Positions 33,400-43,620 of a stretch of DNA of 64,000 bases are shown here, in pieces (positions within the stretch are counted from its first letter, which is position 1; every line of letters starts with the position of its first letter). The notes beneath the pieces were generated by a model that was given only the letters and a program-made list of their open reading frames with translations, was not told the origin of the DNA and searched no databases. The stretch is taken from positions 1 to 64,000 of the forward strand of contig JAAKBF010000259.1 in the NCBI GenBank assembly GCA_012656075.1, read 5' to 3'. A program made the position numbers and the translations under genes. Source of the stretch: Phytophthora hibernalis. Lineage: Eukaryota; Oomycota; Peronosporomycetes; Peronosporales; Peronosporaceae.

Positions 33400-34735
33400 G
33401 CTGAATCAAAAGCGGATATCCATCCAAACATTGAGTCAAGGATCATACACGACCTGTCATTTCCACCGAATGACTCGACAAACTCGGTAATACTTCAAGA
33501 TTCGCTTCCGGACGTTCCCTTTACGAGCGTCAAGTTGTTAGCGCAACGAATCCAGTACGTGTACGCTTGTATTCAAAAAGCTGGACACCCTAACACGCAC
33601 GTCTTGATTTGCAAAGGTGATGTCAAAGGAGCTTTCCGGCACCTACAGATAATCCCCAGAGATGCACGCTGGATGGGTGGCGTTTTCAAGAAGCTTGGAA
33701 TCGGAGTAGTTGACATGTCAGCTCCGTTCGGATGGACAGGTTCGCCTGCCTTTTAAGCCGTCTTTGGTCGTGCCATAACGCATTTGGTTAGGCGCGCGTC
33801 CCCTGCAACGATGTGCTCTTGAACTTCAGATACCAGGTCATTCTTCTCCTTTGAATGGGTCGATAACCATGTTCTCATCGAAGCCGACAGAATGACCGCT
33901 GTGCCATTGCTGTCGAAACACTGCGATTGGCCATGATGGCTGTGCTGGGGCCCACCGCGATAAATGAGGCAAAGTTTTCGAATTGGGAAGAAAATCTGGT
34001 GGCACTGGGTCTCGAGTGGACAGTGTCCATGCCGGTAAAAATATGGAGAAAGCTTTGAACCGTGTGCAGATGGCAAAAACCTCTTCATGCGTATCTCTGA
34101 AGCAACTGCAACAACTACTCCGCAGTTTACGCCACGTATGTCTGTTTATCAGGGCGGCAAACCATTTTTTCAGCATCTCCAGTCTAAGTGCAAGCAGGCC
34201 AACCGCTATCGCCGGATTCCAATCACACCAGCGATGCACGATGATTTATCATGGTTTGAATCTATTCTTCGTGTTGGGCGACTACGTGGCGTACCGACAA
34301 AATTCTTCGTAGGCCTCCCTTCGCCGGATGTGCATTTCTACGTCGATGCAAACGATGATGGTCTTGTGGTGTTGAATCCTGAAAATCGACGGCACATTCG
34401 GTGTATCTTCGATGCAGATGAACGTAGACTTGATCGCGACAGGAAATGCGACATCAATATTCGCGAGCAACTATCTGTTGCGTTTGGGATCATTCTTTCT
34501 CTCTCAGTTGGCTTGAGCAGTTCTGTCCCCGTGTTCCTCATTTTCGCTTCTGGTCCGATAACGCTACGGCCGTCGCAAGATCGAACACTTTGGGCGCAAA
34601 CCATCCATTCAGTATGGCATGGAACCGAGCGATTGGTTTGATGGAGGCGGTTTACACGACGAGGATATCTGTGAAACACATTCCGGGTCGCAGTAACAAA
34701 CAAGCAGATGCGGGATCACGACCTCGGGACACCGC
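33400..34735 (+). pseudogene. DIRS-2 reverse transcriptase / RNase H
   Basis: SPFGAESKADIHPN and RIIHDLSFPPNDSTNS (33403-33490) start the RT; then LAQRIQYVYAC and ICKGDVKGAFRHLQI (motif A Asp) and MSAPFGWTGSPAF with a stop at 33756. The YxDD region (33830-33870, WVDNHV) is disrupted and the second Asp is Asn in the best frame. Coding resumes at about 34090 (PFFQHLQSKCKQA), passes through VDANDDGLVVLNPENR and reaches the RNase H-like FRFWSDNATAVARSN and HIPGRSNKQADAGSR (to 34735). At least four frame changes are present. Confidence 0.75.
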
Positions 34736-34799
34736 ATTAACACAGTTATTTACTGAATATTGTGCCACGTGGATTGCTGTTCAGGTACCGATCGAACTT

Positions 34800-35809
34800 C
34801 GACACATTTACACGACGTTCTCACAACACTTCGATTCTACTCACTGGTCGACGCGTCAAGAAATAAGCACATCGCTACTTGGCAGCAATGGAGCCTCTGA
34901 TGCAGATCCCACGGGTTTACGATGCAACTGCCCTTCGCCAGAACAGCATTCATACCAATTGGCCCTTTTCGGTGTTTTCTGTTGGTCGACGGGATCTCAA
35001 GGCAAAGGCAACAATCCCCGAACCATTCTCTCCAAGATTAGCCATCTCTCGCGGTGTCATCGAGTTACCTTTGGATACCCAGTTTCGCTCTTGCCATCAG
35101 ACAAGCTGGCTGTGCGAGAGATGCAAAGGTTGTCGTCATCTCCTCAGCGCAAGCAACTCGTCACCCTCCCAATCTTCCAAGCAATGCAAGGAGTTCTCGA
35201 TTTTGGACTCGCCCACGTGTCCTATGGTGGGGGTTACGGTCCTGGGCTTCTTCTTTATGCTGAGACGGAGTGAATACCTAGCAACGAGCGGTAATCTTAA
35301 AAGTTACGGCCTACGCATCGGCGACATCACCTTTCAACAGTCAAACGGTGAAAATGCACAAGAACGTCAAAAAGCAGACATTGCGTGATTCAATTTCGGG
35401 GCAGTAAGACGGACCAATTCGGTATCTCCACAACTCGGCGTCTACACCGGCCCGAAATGCTTGGTTGTGCCCAGTACGAGCCGCGTGGTATCTACTTCGG
35501 CATGCTGAAAAACTCAAGGCCGATCAGAATCCTCCAATTTGTTTGTTTGACGTCTCGAAAATAATCCACGCAGAAGACGTAACATTTCTGATACGCAAAG
35601 GTGCGGCAGCTGTCGGAGCAAGACCATCTGAGTTCAGCACGCACTCACTGAGAAGTGGTGGCGCTACAGCTCTCTTCGATGCTGGAGCTGAAGACAATCT
35701 CATTCGTCAGCAAGGCCGCTGGTCGGGTGATTGCTTTCAAGTCTACACAAGAATAGATGCCCTGCCGTGCTCTCAGGTCGCAGCCAGAATAGTGGGCCCA
35801 TCGCTGTGA
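34800..35809 (+). pseudogene. DIRS-2 tyrosine recombinase
   Basis: An N-terminal helical part with HSYQLALFGVFCW (about 34935-34990) and TILSKISHLSRCHRVTFGY is followed by FFMLRRSEYLATSG with the first catalytic Arg (about 35250-35290). After frame changes, 35465-35809 contains CPVRAAWYLL, the intact HxxR box THSLRSGGATALF (about 35641-35680), QGRWSGDCFQVYTRID with GRW and the catalytic Tyr, and a stop at 35809. Unlike DIRS-1 all four catalytic positions are present, but the gene is broken into three frames. Confidence 0.8.
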
Positions 35810-36200
35810 TGATTGCCGATCTGTTTGTTGGGGGCCCGATCTCGATCTCGATCGGCTTTAATCGAACTCAACCAGCTATTTGCTGGTTTTCCTCAATTTA
35901 CATGCGTCGGGAGCACGAAGGAAATCACACCGCGATCTCACGTGACTTCGCAATCTATTCTACAAGGAGTGTAAGATAATTATGACACCGTTCCCACATG
36001 ACGCATGTTCGATAATTCAAACAACCACCCCTTCATCACCTACAGCACCCTCGCTACGGAATCAGGGGGCATAAACTTTGAGTGTTGCCAATTCACGCAC
36101 ACCGTGTAGGACTGACTCACATGGGCACTGGGATTGTTGTACAAAACAATTCGTATAATTTATACAAGCTGAATGGCGCAGCATATAGAAAACATGTCAA
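35810..36200. other. Intergenic, DIRS-2 3' side
   Basis: No gene. A small hairpin AACCAGC-TATTT-GCTGGTT lies at about 35870-35890 and GATCTCGATCTCGATCGG at about 35838-35855. Both may belong to the DIRS-2 terminus. Confidence 0.45.
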
Positions 36201-36966
36201 ATGCCAGAGCTTATTTTAGCCACTCAAACGATTTTTGTTCGTTGTGGAGACTGGCCTCCTTCGCTGTGGAGTCTGGCGATAAACATCCAACCACACGTGC
36301 CATTGCCTATTGTTGGCGGCGACTACGACTTCATAGAACCTCGAGAGTGGCCCACAGACGTTGTCCGTATCGACCACAACGTCTTCTCGGCTTCTCGGCC
36401 TTATCCAGTAATGGAAGTGCCCCATTATAGCAACGCAACCTGCGAATGTGAGATACACTGTGCCCCCTATTGACACGCATCTGACAAGTGCGTGCGTCAA
36501 CGTATAGCACCACCTGTCGACTAGGTGAAGACTGCGGTAATCGATTCTAGCAGCACTTTCCTCTAGATCTAGTCGAGTCTCGAGTTGGACTTGGCGTGGT
36601 TTCCACCCACTGGATTCTGCAAGGGGCCTTCATTATTGAGTATGTCGGAAAATCCTGTACGGAATTGAAGCAATCGAGCATGCTGACCGACGATTCCAAG
36701 CACAGTTTCGCACTCAAACTAAGTGGGGTGGAGGCTCGACGGTGTTTGTCAACGCGGTGGGGTGTGGAAATGAAAGCCGATTCATCAACCATTCGTGCCA
36801 GCCGAACTGCGCCATGTACAAGTTCAACTGGACATACACGACTCGCCAAGGGATCTTCGCAATCGACAATATTCCTCCCTCCAAGAGCTAACGTTCTATT
36901 ACGGTCGTCACAGTCGACAACGGTTCAAATACCAGTGTTCTGCGCACCTTGGCCAAGCTCTCTGAG
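36201..36966 (+). pseudogene. AWS-SET histone methyltransferase relic
   Basis: SET proteins methylate histone lysines; an AWS Cys cluster before SET points to the H3K36-type group. RIDHNVFSASRPYPVMEVPH leads to CECEIHCAP (about 36440-36470) and, further on, the CGNRF of the AWS-SET junction at 36533-36547, followed directly by a TAG (36548-36550). SET begins with GAFIIEYVGKS (about 36625-36660) and shows HSFALKLSG, then in another frame SRFINHSCQPNCAMY (36775-36820), the cofactor-binding NHSC box, and GIFAIDN. A last frame change gives QELTFYYGRHSRQRFKYQC near 36888-36940. Stops at 36471 and 36548 and two shifts make it a pseudogene. No introns or mob element ends are seen around it. Confidence 0.75.
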
Positions 36967-37068
36967 TATATGTGCACATATTGCCACCATAGTAAGTTAA
37001 TACATTTTCATGAGCAATTACTTTGTCGGTCTTGGTCGATACTCTTGAGAGTAGCAACCCAACGCAGG

Positions 37069-37395
37069 CAGCAGCTCCATGCTGTTCGTTGGTGGCGCGT
37101 CATCCGACTGCACTGTGGCCTACAGCATCACAGTAGTAGTAAAAACTCCATGCCGGCCACCCAAGGCAGACAGCAGCTCCATGCTGGCGTCGTCTAAAAG
37201 CAGTGCGGCCTACAGCAGAACAACAGTAATGATGCCATTTAAGGCAATCGGACACGCCATGCTGGTCACCGAAGGCAAGCAGCAGCTCTATGCTCGCTGT
37301 CGGCGCCGAGGCGTCCAAACGCACCGTGCCTTCGAGCACCGCAGCAGTAATGACGCCAGCGAACACGAGCGGAAGCGCCATGCTGGCCCTGCACT
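37069..37395. repeat. About 100-120 bp tandem repeat, three diverged units
   Basis: Units start with GGCAGCAGCTCCATGCTG or variants near 37069, 37164 and 37273. Each then carries a CAGCA...ACAGTAGTAATG core and ends with GGACACGCCATGCTGG or similar. Translation in one plus frame gives recurring Ser/Ala/Thr and AVMTP-like words, so it may be the repeat domain of a lost gene next to the SET relic. Confidence 0.6.
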
Positions 37396-37717
37396 GCAGC
37401 TTCCACCAATGCGCCACTGGTACACCTGCTTTTCTCAGGTCTACCGTTTTTAAACGATTTCTAAATGACAAGTTGAAGCTGGGGGACATACAAAAGCCAA
37501 GTGAGAAGTCGCCCCATATTAAGTGATTCGATCTCATTGGCCGAAAGAGTACCCATGTTTACTTGGGCAGGTAACCCTGACGGTACTTTTACACGACAAA
37601 CGACCCTTCTTTCGGTGGATAGAGTACCGTAACTCTCTGGAGAAGTGAATTTCTAAGACTAAGTCCAGTGCAGCAATATACTACGTTCACTTAAACCAGG
37701 GTAGTACCGTACATTGC
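37396..37717. other. Intergenic, no gene seen
   Basis: No coding or repeat structure recognised before the 5' LTR of the Copia element. Confidence 0.5.
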
Positions 37718-37922
37718 TGTTGAGCGTAGAGGCAGCTAACCTGCCTTATAAAAAAACCTGAATGAGAGAATCCTGTCTAAGATGATATGTACCTATCAAA
37801 ATTAAGTACGAGAGGACATTCAGAACAGATCACAGATGGAGATGAGATCTGGCTACATAGTGCGATGACGATAGCAGGCAGAGGAATCGATGCCGCCCCG
37901 GACGAAGTCCGAGGCGTGCTCA
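37718..37922 (+). repeat. Copia 5' LTR
   Basis: TG...CA repeat, 205 bp, partner at 42625-42832. The region right after it (CTTAATTGTTTTAAAATTG) does not show an obvious tRNA primer site. Confidence 0.9.
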
Positions 37923-37959
37923 CTTAATTGTTTTAAAATTGTTTTGCAAAAACAAATCG

Positions 37960-38870
37960 AGTGAGAGCGTGGTCGACAAGCTGTCTTTTCACGGGAACAA
38001 GAATTTGTTCGCCGCATACAAGGACAAGTTTCAAGGCCCATCTGATCGCATTGGGCGATGCGCCAGTCGTGAACGAGTTACAAGCGAAGCGTCGCGCTCC
38101 AAACGCACTCTATGAGGATGCGCTTATATAAGTGCCAGTCCTAGAGGAACCAGGACCAGACGCGTCAGCCGACGAGAAGGCGAACTATGGGCTGCAAGTT
38201 TCTTTTGTCAACCAGCAGTCGTCGCATATTAAGGATCTCTTCAACCTAACCCTCCCATCGGGCTATGCGGACGAAAAGTTGCTGCAGAAGCCGGTGCACA
38301 AGATATGGAGGGCGATTGAGAAACAGTATGGACTCAACACCGCGTCAGGAGTTGCGGAGCTAGTGAGAAAATTCGATGATCGTTGCTTCTGATTTCAAGA
38401 GCATCACTCACCTGTTTCGGCAACTTAAAGCCGCGAGTGATCAGGTAAACAGGAACAGCGCCGAGGCGTTAAAAATTGACCTGATCTCGCAACAGATGAT
38501 GCTGATCAAAGTGCTGTCGAATCTTCCGGGACACTTTTGGGGATCTGCGATGGTGTTTACGCCGGAGGAGTTTACGTTGGAAAAGTTGAATCCAAACTCT
38601 GCGCAATCTTTGGGAACAAGAGCAAGGTGCAAATCAAGGTCTTGTCGCGCATGGCATCTGTGAACCATGTTGACACCAAGACGCTCAAGGCTGCAAAGTC
38701 CATGGGATCGGACCTTGGGAAGAGGAAGGCCACATCCCAGGCAGACATCGTGGAGAATATAAATCCTGCCATGTCGTGCTTCTATTGAGCTGGAGCCCAC
38801 AACGATATTAGCGGTGGGCCCCACCTCAAGCACCAATGTGAAAAGCGCAAACAGGACATTGAGCTGAAAG
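37960..38870 (+). pseudogene. Copia gag with stop in the zinc knuckle
   Basis: KLSFHGNKNLFAAYKDKF (about 37980-38030) is the start expected of Copia gag. Coding then moves to 38132-38392 (DLFNLTLPSGYAD, AIEKQYGL), on to 38376-38663 (FKSITHLFRQLKAASDQV, LSNLPGHFW) and then 38600-38788. At the zinc knuckle the sequence reads CFY, then TGA at 38786-38788, then AGAHND and a later HQC. The TGA occupies the second Cys of the CX2C pair. Three frame changes occur besides. Confidence 0.75.
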
Positions 38871-39293
38871 TCTTCCGGTGCGACATCTGGACGTACCCTC
38901 GTGCAGTCAAGAAAGCGCGACGTGACCCAGAACGGACACCGAAGATGACGGGTAAGGGAAAGCGCAAAGCGAGTTCCAAGCGAAAGCTTGTGTCAACAGA
39001 GGACTGTCTGCCCAAGGCCTGTCTGCCCAAGGAGGTGTCAGTTGATGCGTGCAGCGCTGAGAAATCGACGGAAGTTGAGAGTCCAACTACTTCGATCAGC
39101 CTACCTAGTGGAATGCAGTTCCCTCCAACGTCTGGGCGCGACATGACTTTCTTCGACGCGGAAGAGACGGATGATCCTATCGTAAGTGCTCGACATTAGC
39201 GTCAACGATGGACGTGTCAATGAATCGGAAGCTGATGGATCGCCCATGTAATCGGGCAAACAGTCGATTGCTGGCGAAATCGGTCTTCAGAAG

Positions 39294-42200
39294 ATGCGTC
39301 TGGATGAAAAGGTACAGTCGTTGTATCCTTGTTTGCTTGATGAGGGAACATGTGTAAACAATAACTCGTGGGTGCTGGATTCAGGCTGCGGATTCGGTCT
39401 AACCGGCGAAACGTCGACATTCGTCGAGATGGGACCCGACACAGGATACATGTTTATGTTTGGACAAGGGTCTAAGCATTCAAATACACACATTGACACA
39501 GTGAAATTGTATTTACAAGGTCCGAAAGGAATTCGACCGTTTCCTTTTGAGAATATTGCATTTGTACCTAACTCAACGTCAAATATTCTTAGTGAATATT
39601 GGCTACAGAGAAGTGGGTATGAGATAATTGGATCACAAACGGGTGACTTCAAATTTGTCTTCTGGGACAACGAGTTAGGATTTGTGGCTAGAGCTATAAT
39701 GGAGCATACTATGTACAACACAAAACTGTCAAAGAGCGACAAGTATTATGCAATGCGGTCAAATCACAGCCCTGTAAACCACTAGTACCACGAAGAGTTG
39801 GAAAACTTAAGAGCACATTGCAGGAGTGGCACGTAAACTTGGCCATCTCAAAAAGACGAAATAATTGCAATGCTGAGTCGAAGAATAGTAGCTGGAATGC
39901 CCATACTACCAGCATCTGAATTACGAAAGGTACCGTTCGTTTGCACGACTTGTGCAGAAATGAAGAAACGGAGAATGTCTTATCGTAATATTAATGGGGC
40001 AAGAGATACACAGTCCATCAGTACCATTCGCATGGACACAAATGGACCCATGAAATCTATGGGAGTATATCGGACTGTTGGTACGATTCAGTACTTCCTG
40101 AGTATTATTGATGACAACACAACGTGGCGGTGGGCATATGTTCTACGCAACAAAAAGGAGGTATTTGAGAAAGTCAAAGAGTTGCTTCTACAGTTGGAAC
40201 ATGATGAAAAGTTCACAATTCGAAGAATTCGGTCCGATGGAGGCCCTGAATTTGTCAATGCAGCATTCAAAAACTTCTGTAAAGGAAAAGGTATTGTCTT
40301 TCAGACATTTAATACATACAGTCCGGAAGAAGATGGAGCGGCAGAACGAGACCATCAGAGCAAACTTGACAGAGTTCGATGTGCGTTAAAAGACGCTGAT
40401 ATGTCACACAGATGGTGGCCTGAAGCTCTCATGTACATGACCTACGTACAGAATCGTACACCTATGAGCCGTTTAGGAAACAAGACACCATACGAAAAGG
40501 TATATGGGTCACCTCCAAACGTGAGTAAACTGCCGATTTGGGGATCAGTGTGATTTGCACATGTTCCACAAGCTCTTAGAAAGGACAAGAAACTATCAGC
40601 TAGAGCCATTAAATGTCGGTTTCTCGGTATATCAGAAGATACGAAAGGTTACAGACTATTGGATGTCTATAATAACAGACACATCATCTCAAGAGATGTG
40701 CTGTTTGACACCACCAATAAACCCAATCTGGTTCAGCGGGCTTTTGGAAACAATGAGCCTGATCTCACAACTGAATTTGCCGCAGGAGAGACATCCGCAG
40801 CAAAAGAGCGAAATCAACTGCCGATGGGATAATTGAAGCAGTGGGAGTTGAATCACCTGCTAGTCAGACTACTGAAGCAGTCAGAGCTGACGCACCTTCT
40901 ACGGAACCTACTACAGTAGCAAGGGGTAACCGTAAACGCCGACGTGCGGGACTCGTGGAGGCACAATCTCACCCTGAACCACTTCCACGTCGTGAAACGA
41001 AAAACCAAATGAATATCTGGATTATCAGTGTTACCAGGGAATTCTAGATAAGAACATTGCAATAGATATACTGGAGCACAAAGCGCCTACTCCACGAACA
41101 CTTAAAGAAGCTTTGAGTGGACCTCATAGTGAGAAATGGAAACAGGCTCTAGAATTAGAGTACGACTCCTTGATTAAAATAGAACATGGAGGCTTGTTCC
41201 TCTGCCACCGGGAAGAAAAGCTTTGCCAAGCCATTGGGTACTGGTAGTACAATATAACGCCGACGGTAAGGTCGAGCGATTCAAAGCACGGCTCGTTGCG
41301 CAAGGTAACCACCAAGAATTTGGGATTGACTGTGATGATGTATACGCACCAGTGGCACGATTCGAGTCGCTACGTTTAGTATTAGCAATCGGGACCATAT
41401 TGGACTGTCATATCCATCAAATGGATGTCCATACAGCGTTCCTAAATGGAACCATGGTAGGACAACAAAGGCTTTACATGAGCCAAAATCAAGGTTTTAG
41501 AAAGCGAGGCCAAGAACATTTGGTCTGTGAACTTCTGATAAGCATCTACGGCCTTAAACAAGCCCCACGATTCTGGTAACGAGTACTCCATATGTTTTTG
41601 ATGTCAGTGGGTTTTGAACGATGTCATACAGAATTTTGTATCTACGTGCAAAAAGTGGGAGAAGAATGGCTCATAGTCGTGGTATAGGTTGACGATCTAA
41701 CAATAATGTCGCGTGACATTAGCCTAGTCAACAGGCTAAAAGCCAAACTATCAAAATGAAGGATGCAGGTGATATTCACTATATCCTCAAAATGGAGGTG
41801 CAGCGAAATAGAGATCGGCGTGTGATGACAATCTCACAGCGCAAATACATTGCTGAACTGATCACAAAGTACAACATGGTCAACAGCTCACCTCTGATGA
41901 CACCACAAGTACCTGGCCTCACATTAGAGCCATAAACAAAGTTAAGTGCAGAACAGATTGCTGCACAGCCTTTTGATTACAGAGGCATAGTTGGTTCACT
42001 CCAATATTTAGTCCGAGTGACACGTCCGTACATCAATCGCACACACTGGGATGCTGCAAGATGTGTACTAAAATACTTGAAAGGGACGTCGACGTACGGG
42101 CTATTACTCGATGGGAAAATGAGTGACGTGACTTACGAAGTGTAAACAGACGCGAGCTTCGCGTGTCTACCAAAAGAACGCAAATCAGTTACCGGGTATG

Positions 42201-42618
42201 TGATTAAGATAGCCGGGGCCAGTGTGTCATGGTGCAGTAGCAAACAGGAAGGGTATCACTCTCTACTGCTGAAGCAGAACTCATTGCACTAAGTGAAGGA
42301 GCCAAATAAAGTGAATGGATGTGGCATCTGCTAGGCGAAATGGGATTTCCGCAAACGGTACCAGTATAAGTATGGTGCGATAGTAACGCAGCCATCAGCA
42401 TTGTGAAGAACCCATGAAATCATAAAGCGTACAAGCACATTGAGATACGTTTTCTATTTACATGGGACCTCGTTGAAATGGGACGTCTCAAAATAGAAGA
42501 CTGTGTAACAACAGAGATGACAGCAGATATTCTCAAAAAGTCTCTGCCAACCAAACAGTTCCTAAAGCTAAGAGAGAAACTAGGAGTTCACGATTTGAAG
42601 TTGTCCCCTGGTACTTAG
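39294..42618 (+). pseudogene. Copia pol: protease, integrase, RT, RNase H
   Basis: Protease WVLDSGCGFGLTGE lies at about 39371-39412. Integrase (39870-40553) has RMDTNGPMKS, IRSDGGPEFVN and SPEEDGAAERDHQ for the D,D,E triad; a TGA at 40551-40553 sits where a Cys is expected before FAHVP. RT starts near 41090 (KEALSGPHSEKWKQA), with HWVLVVQYNADGKVERFKAR and QMDVHTAFLNG. TAA at 41577-41579 falls on the Tyr after the FW of APRFW, and TAG at 41685-41687 replaces the Tyr of YVDD. RNase H (about 42140-42420) has TDASF preceded by TAA at 42143-42145, then STAEAELIALSEGAK and WCDSNAA. Intact pol would copy and insert the element; this one cannot unless stops are read through. Confidence 0.85.
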
Positions 42619-42624
42619 TGGTAG

Positions 42625-42832
42625 TGTTGAGCGTAGAGGCAGCTAACTGCCTTATATAGAAAACCTGAACGAGAGAATCCTGTCTAAGATGATATGTTTT
42701 ACCTATCAAAATTAAGTACGAGAGGACATTCAGAACAGATCACAGATGGAGATGAGATCTGGCTACATAGTGCGATGATGATAGCAGGTAGAGGAATCGA
42801 TGCCGCCCCAGACGAAGTCCGAGGCGTGCTCA
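42625..42832 (+). repeat. Copia 3' LTR
   Basis: 208-bp partner of the LTR at 37718. It follows TTGTCCCCTGGTACTTAGTGGTAG, which could hold a weak polypurine tract. Confidence 0.9.
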
Positions 42833-43620
42833 CTTCCTCTTTGCCTCAGACTGAGCACAACGTCTAGAGTACGGCAATTAGGAATAAGAGTCAATACACG
42901 TAGCGAGCTATCTACTGTCTTGTGCGATTTAAAAAAGTTAACGAAAAGTAAATGGCTTCAATTGGGTAATTCTTTGAGAGCAAGTGACTCGACAAACCGG
43001 CATATTCACAAATATGAAGGGTCGTTCCATGCGAGTTTTCCGCACGGATGGCTCATACAAGCGCCAAGTGAAGCAAACAAATAATTTACAACAATCCGTA
43101 AAGAACAGGTGTAACCACTCCCGATTTTCGAAAAAATGGATTAAAACACCCCTAAAACCCCAAAAATTCACTTTAGAAACGAAAGTTGGCTGTCAGCCCT
43201 TGAGGCTGAGAGAATTGCACATGTTTCAATTATGTCATAAGGGTCTGTTGGAAACCTGTAATTACTAGTTTTAACCCCCATGCGCGAGACGTTGTATTAG
43301 ACACGTTTCTGCAAATGATTATGCTGTATTAAACATGTAAAGAGCATTTAGACGTTTTTTGTATCGAGCTATACTAACTTGGAGTCAACGAGGGCTAGGC
43401 ATGCATCCCCCATCGTATCTTCGCATCCGAGCATATCTGTGCAGATATTGATTTTCGTATTTCAGGAATATCGGAAGACACACGCAGTTGATGGGTGCAG
43501 GACTCATCATCGTTAGGGATTGCAGGTTCTTTTGGGCGCCACTCATTTCTCTCTCATTTCACAATTCGCCGGCAAGCACGCAGATCTCACAAACGCAATA
43601 CAAATGGCATTCTAAGCACG
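42833..43620. other. Intergenic, AT-rich
   Basis: No gene supported. The right end leads into the PiggyBac relic and may contain its 5' flank; no TTAA-flanked terminal inverted repeat was recognised. Confidence 0.5.

Larger units (their letters stand above)
30698..35809 (+). mobile_element. DIRS-like YR retrotransposon, copy 2 (degenerate)
   Basis: Same gene order as DIRS-1 on the opposite strand: first ORF and gag (30698-32870), RT/RNase H (33400-34735), YR (34800-35809). The spacer between gag and RT holds an antisense exon-like segment absent from DIRS-1. Frameshifts run throughout. Terminal repeats were not resolved. Confidence 0.8.
37718..42832 (+). mobile_element. Copia LTR retrotransposon, both LTRs, many in-frame stops
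   Basis: LTRs at 37718-37922 (205 bp) and 42625-42832 (208 bp) start TGTTGAGCGTAGAGGC and end GGCGTGCTCA. By eye they differ by about six substitutions and two indels. Between them lie gag, protease, integrase, RT and RNase H in Copia order. No matching 5-bp target duplication is seen (ATTGC left, CTTCC right). The internal part holds several stops and at least four frameshifts. Confidence 0.9.

Noticed and set aside
37718..42832. RIP-like C-to-T mutation as cause of Copia stops
   Set aside because: Stops fall on TAY/TGY codons and need purine at the third base, not C-to-T changes of CAA, CAG, CGA or TGG.
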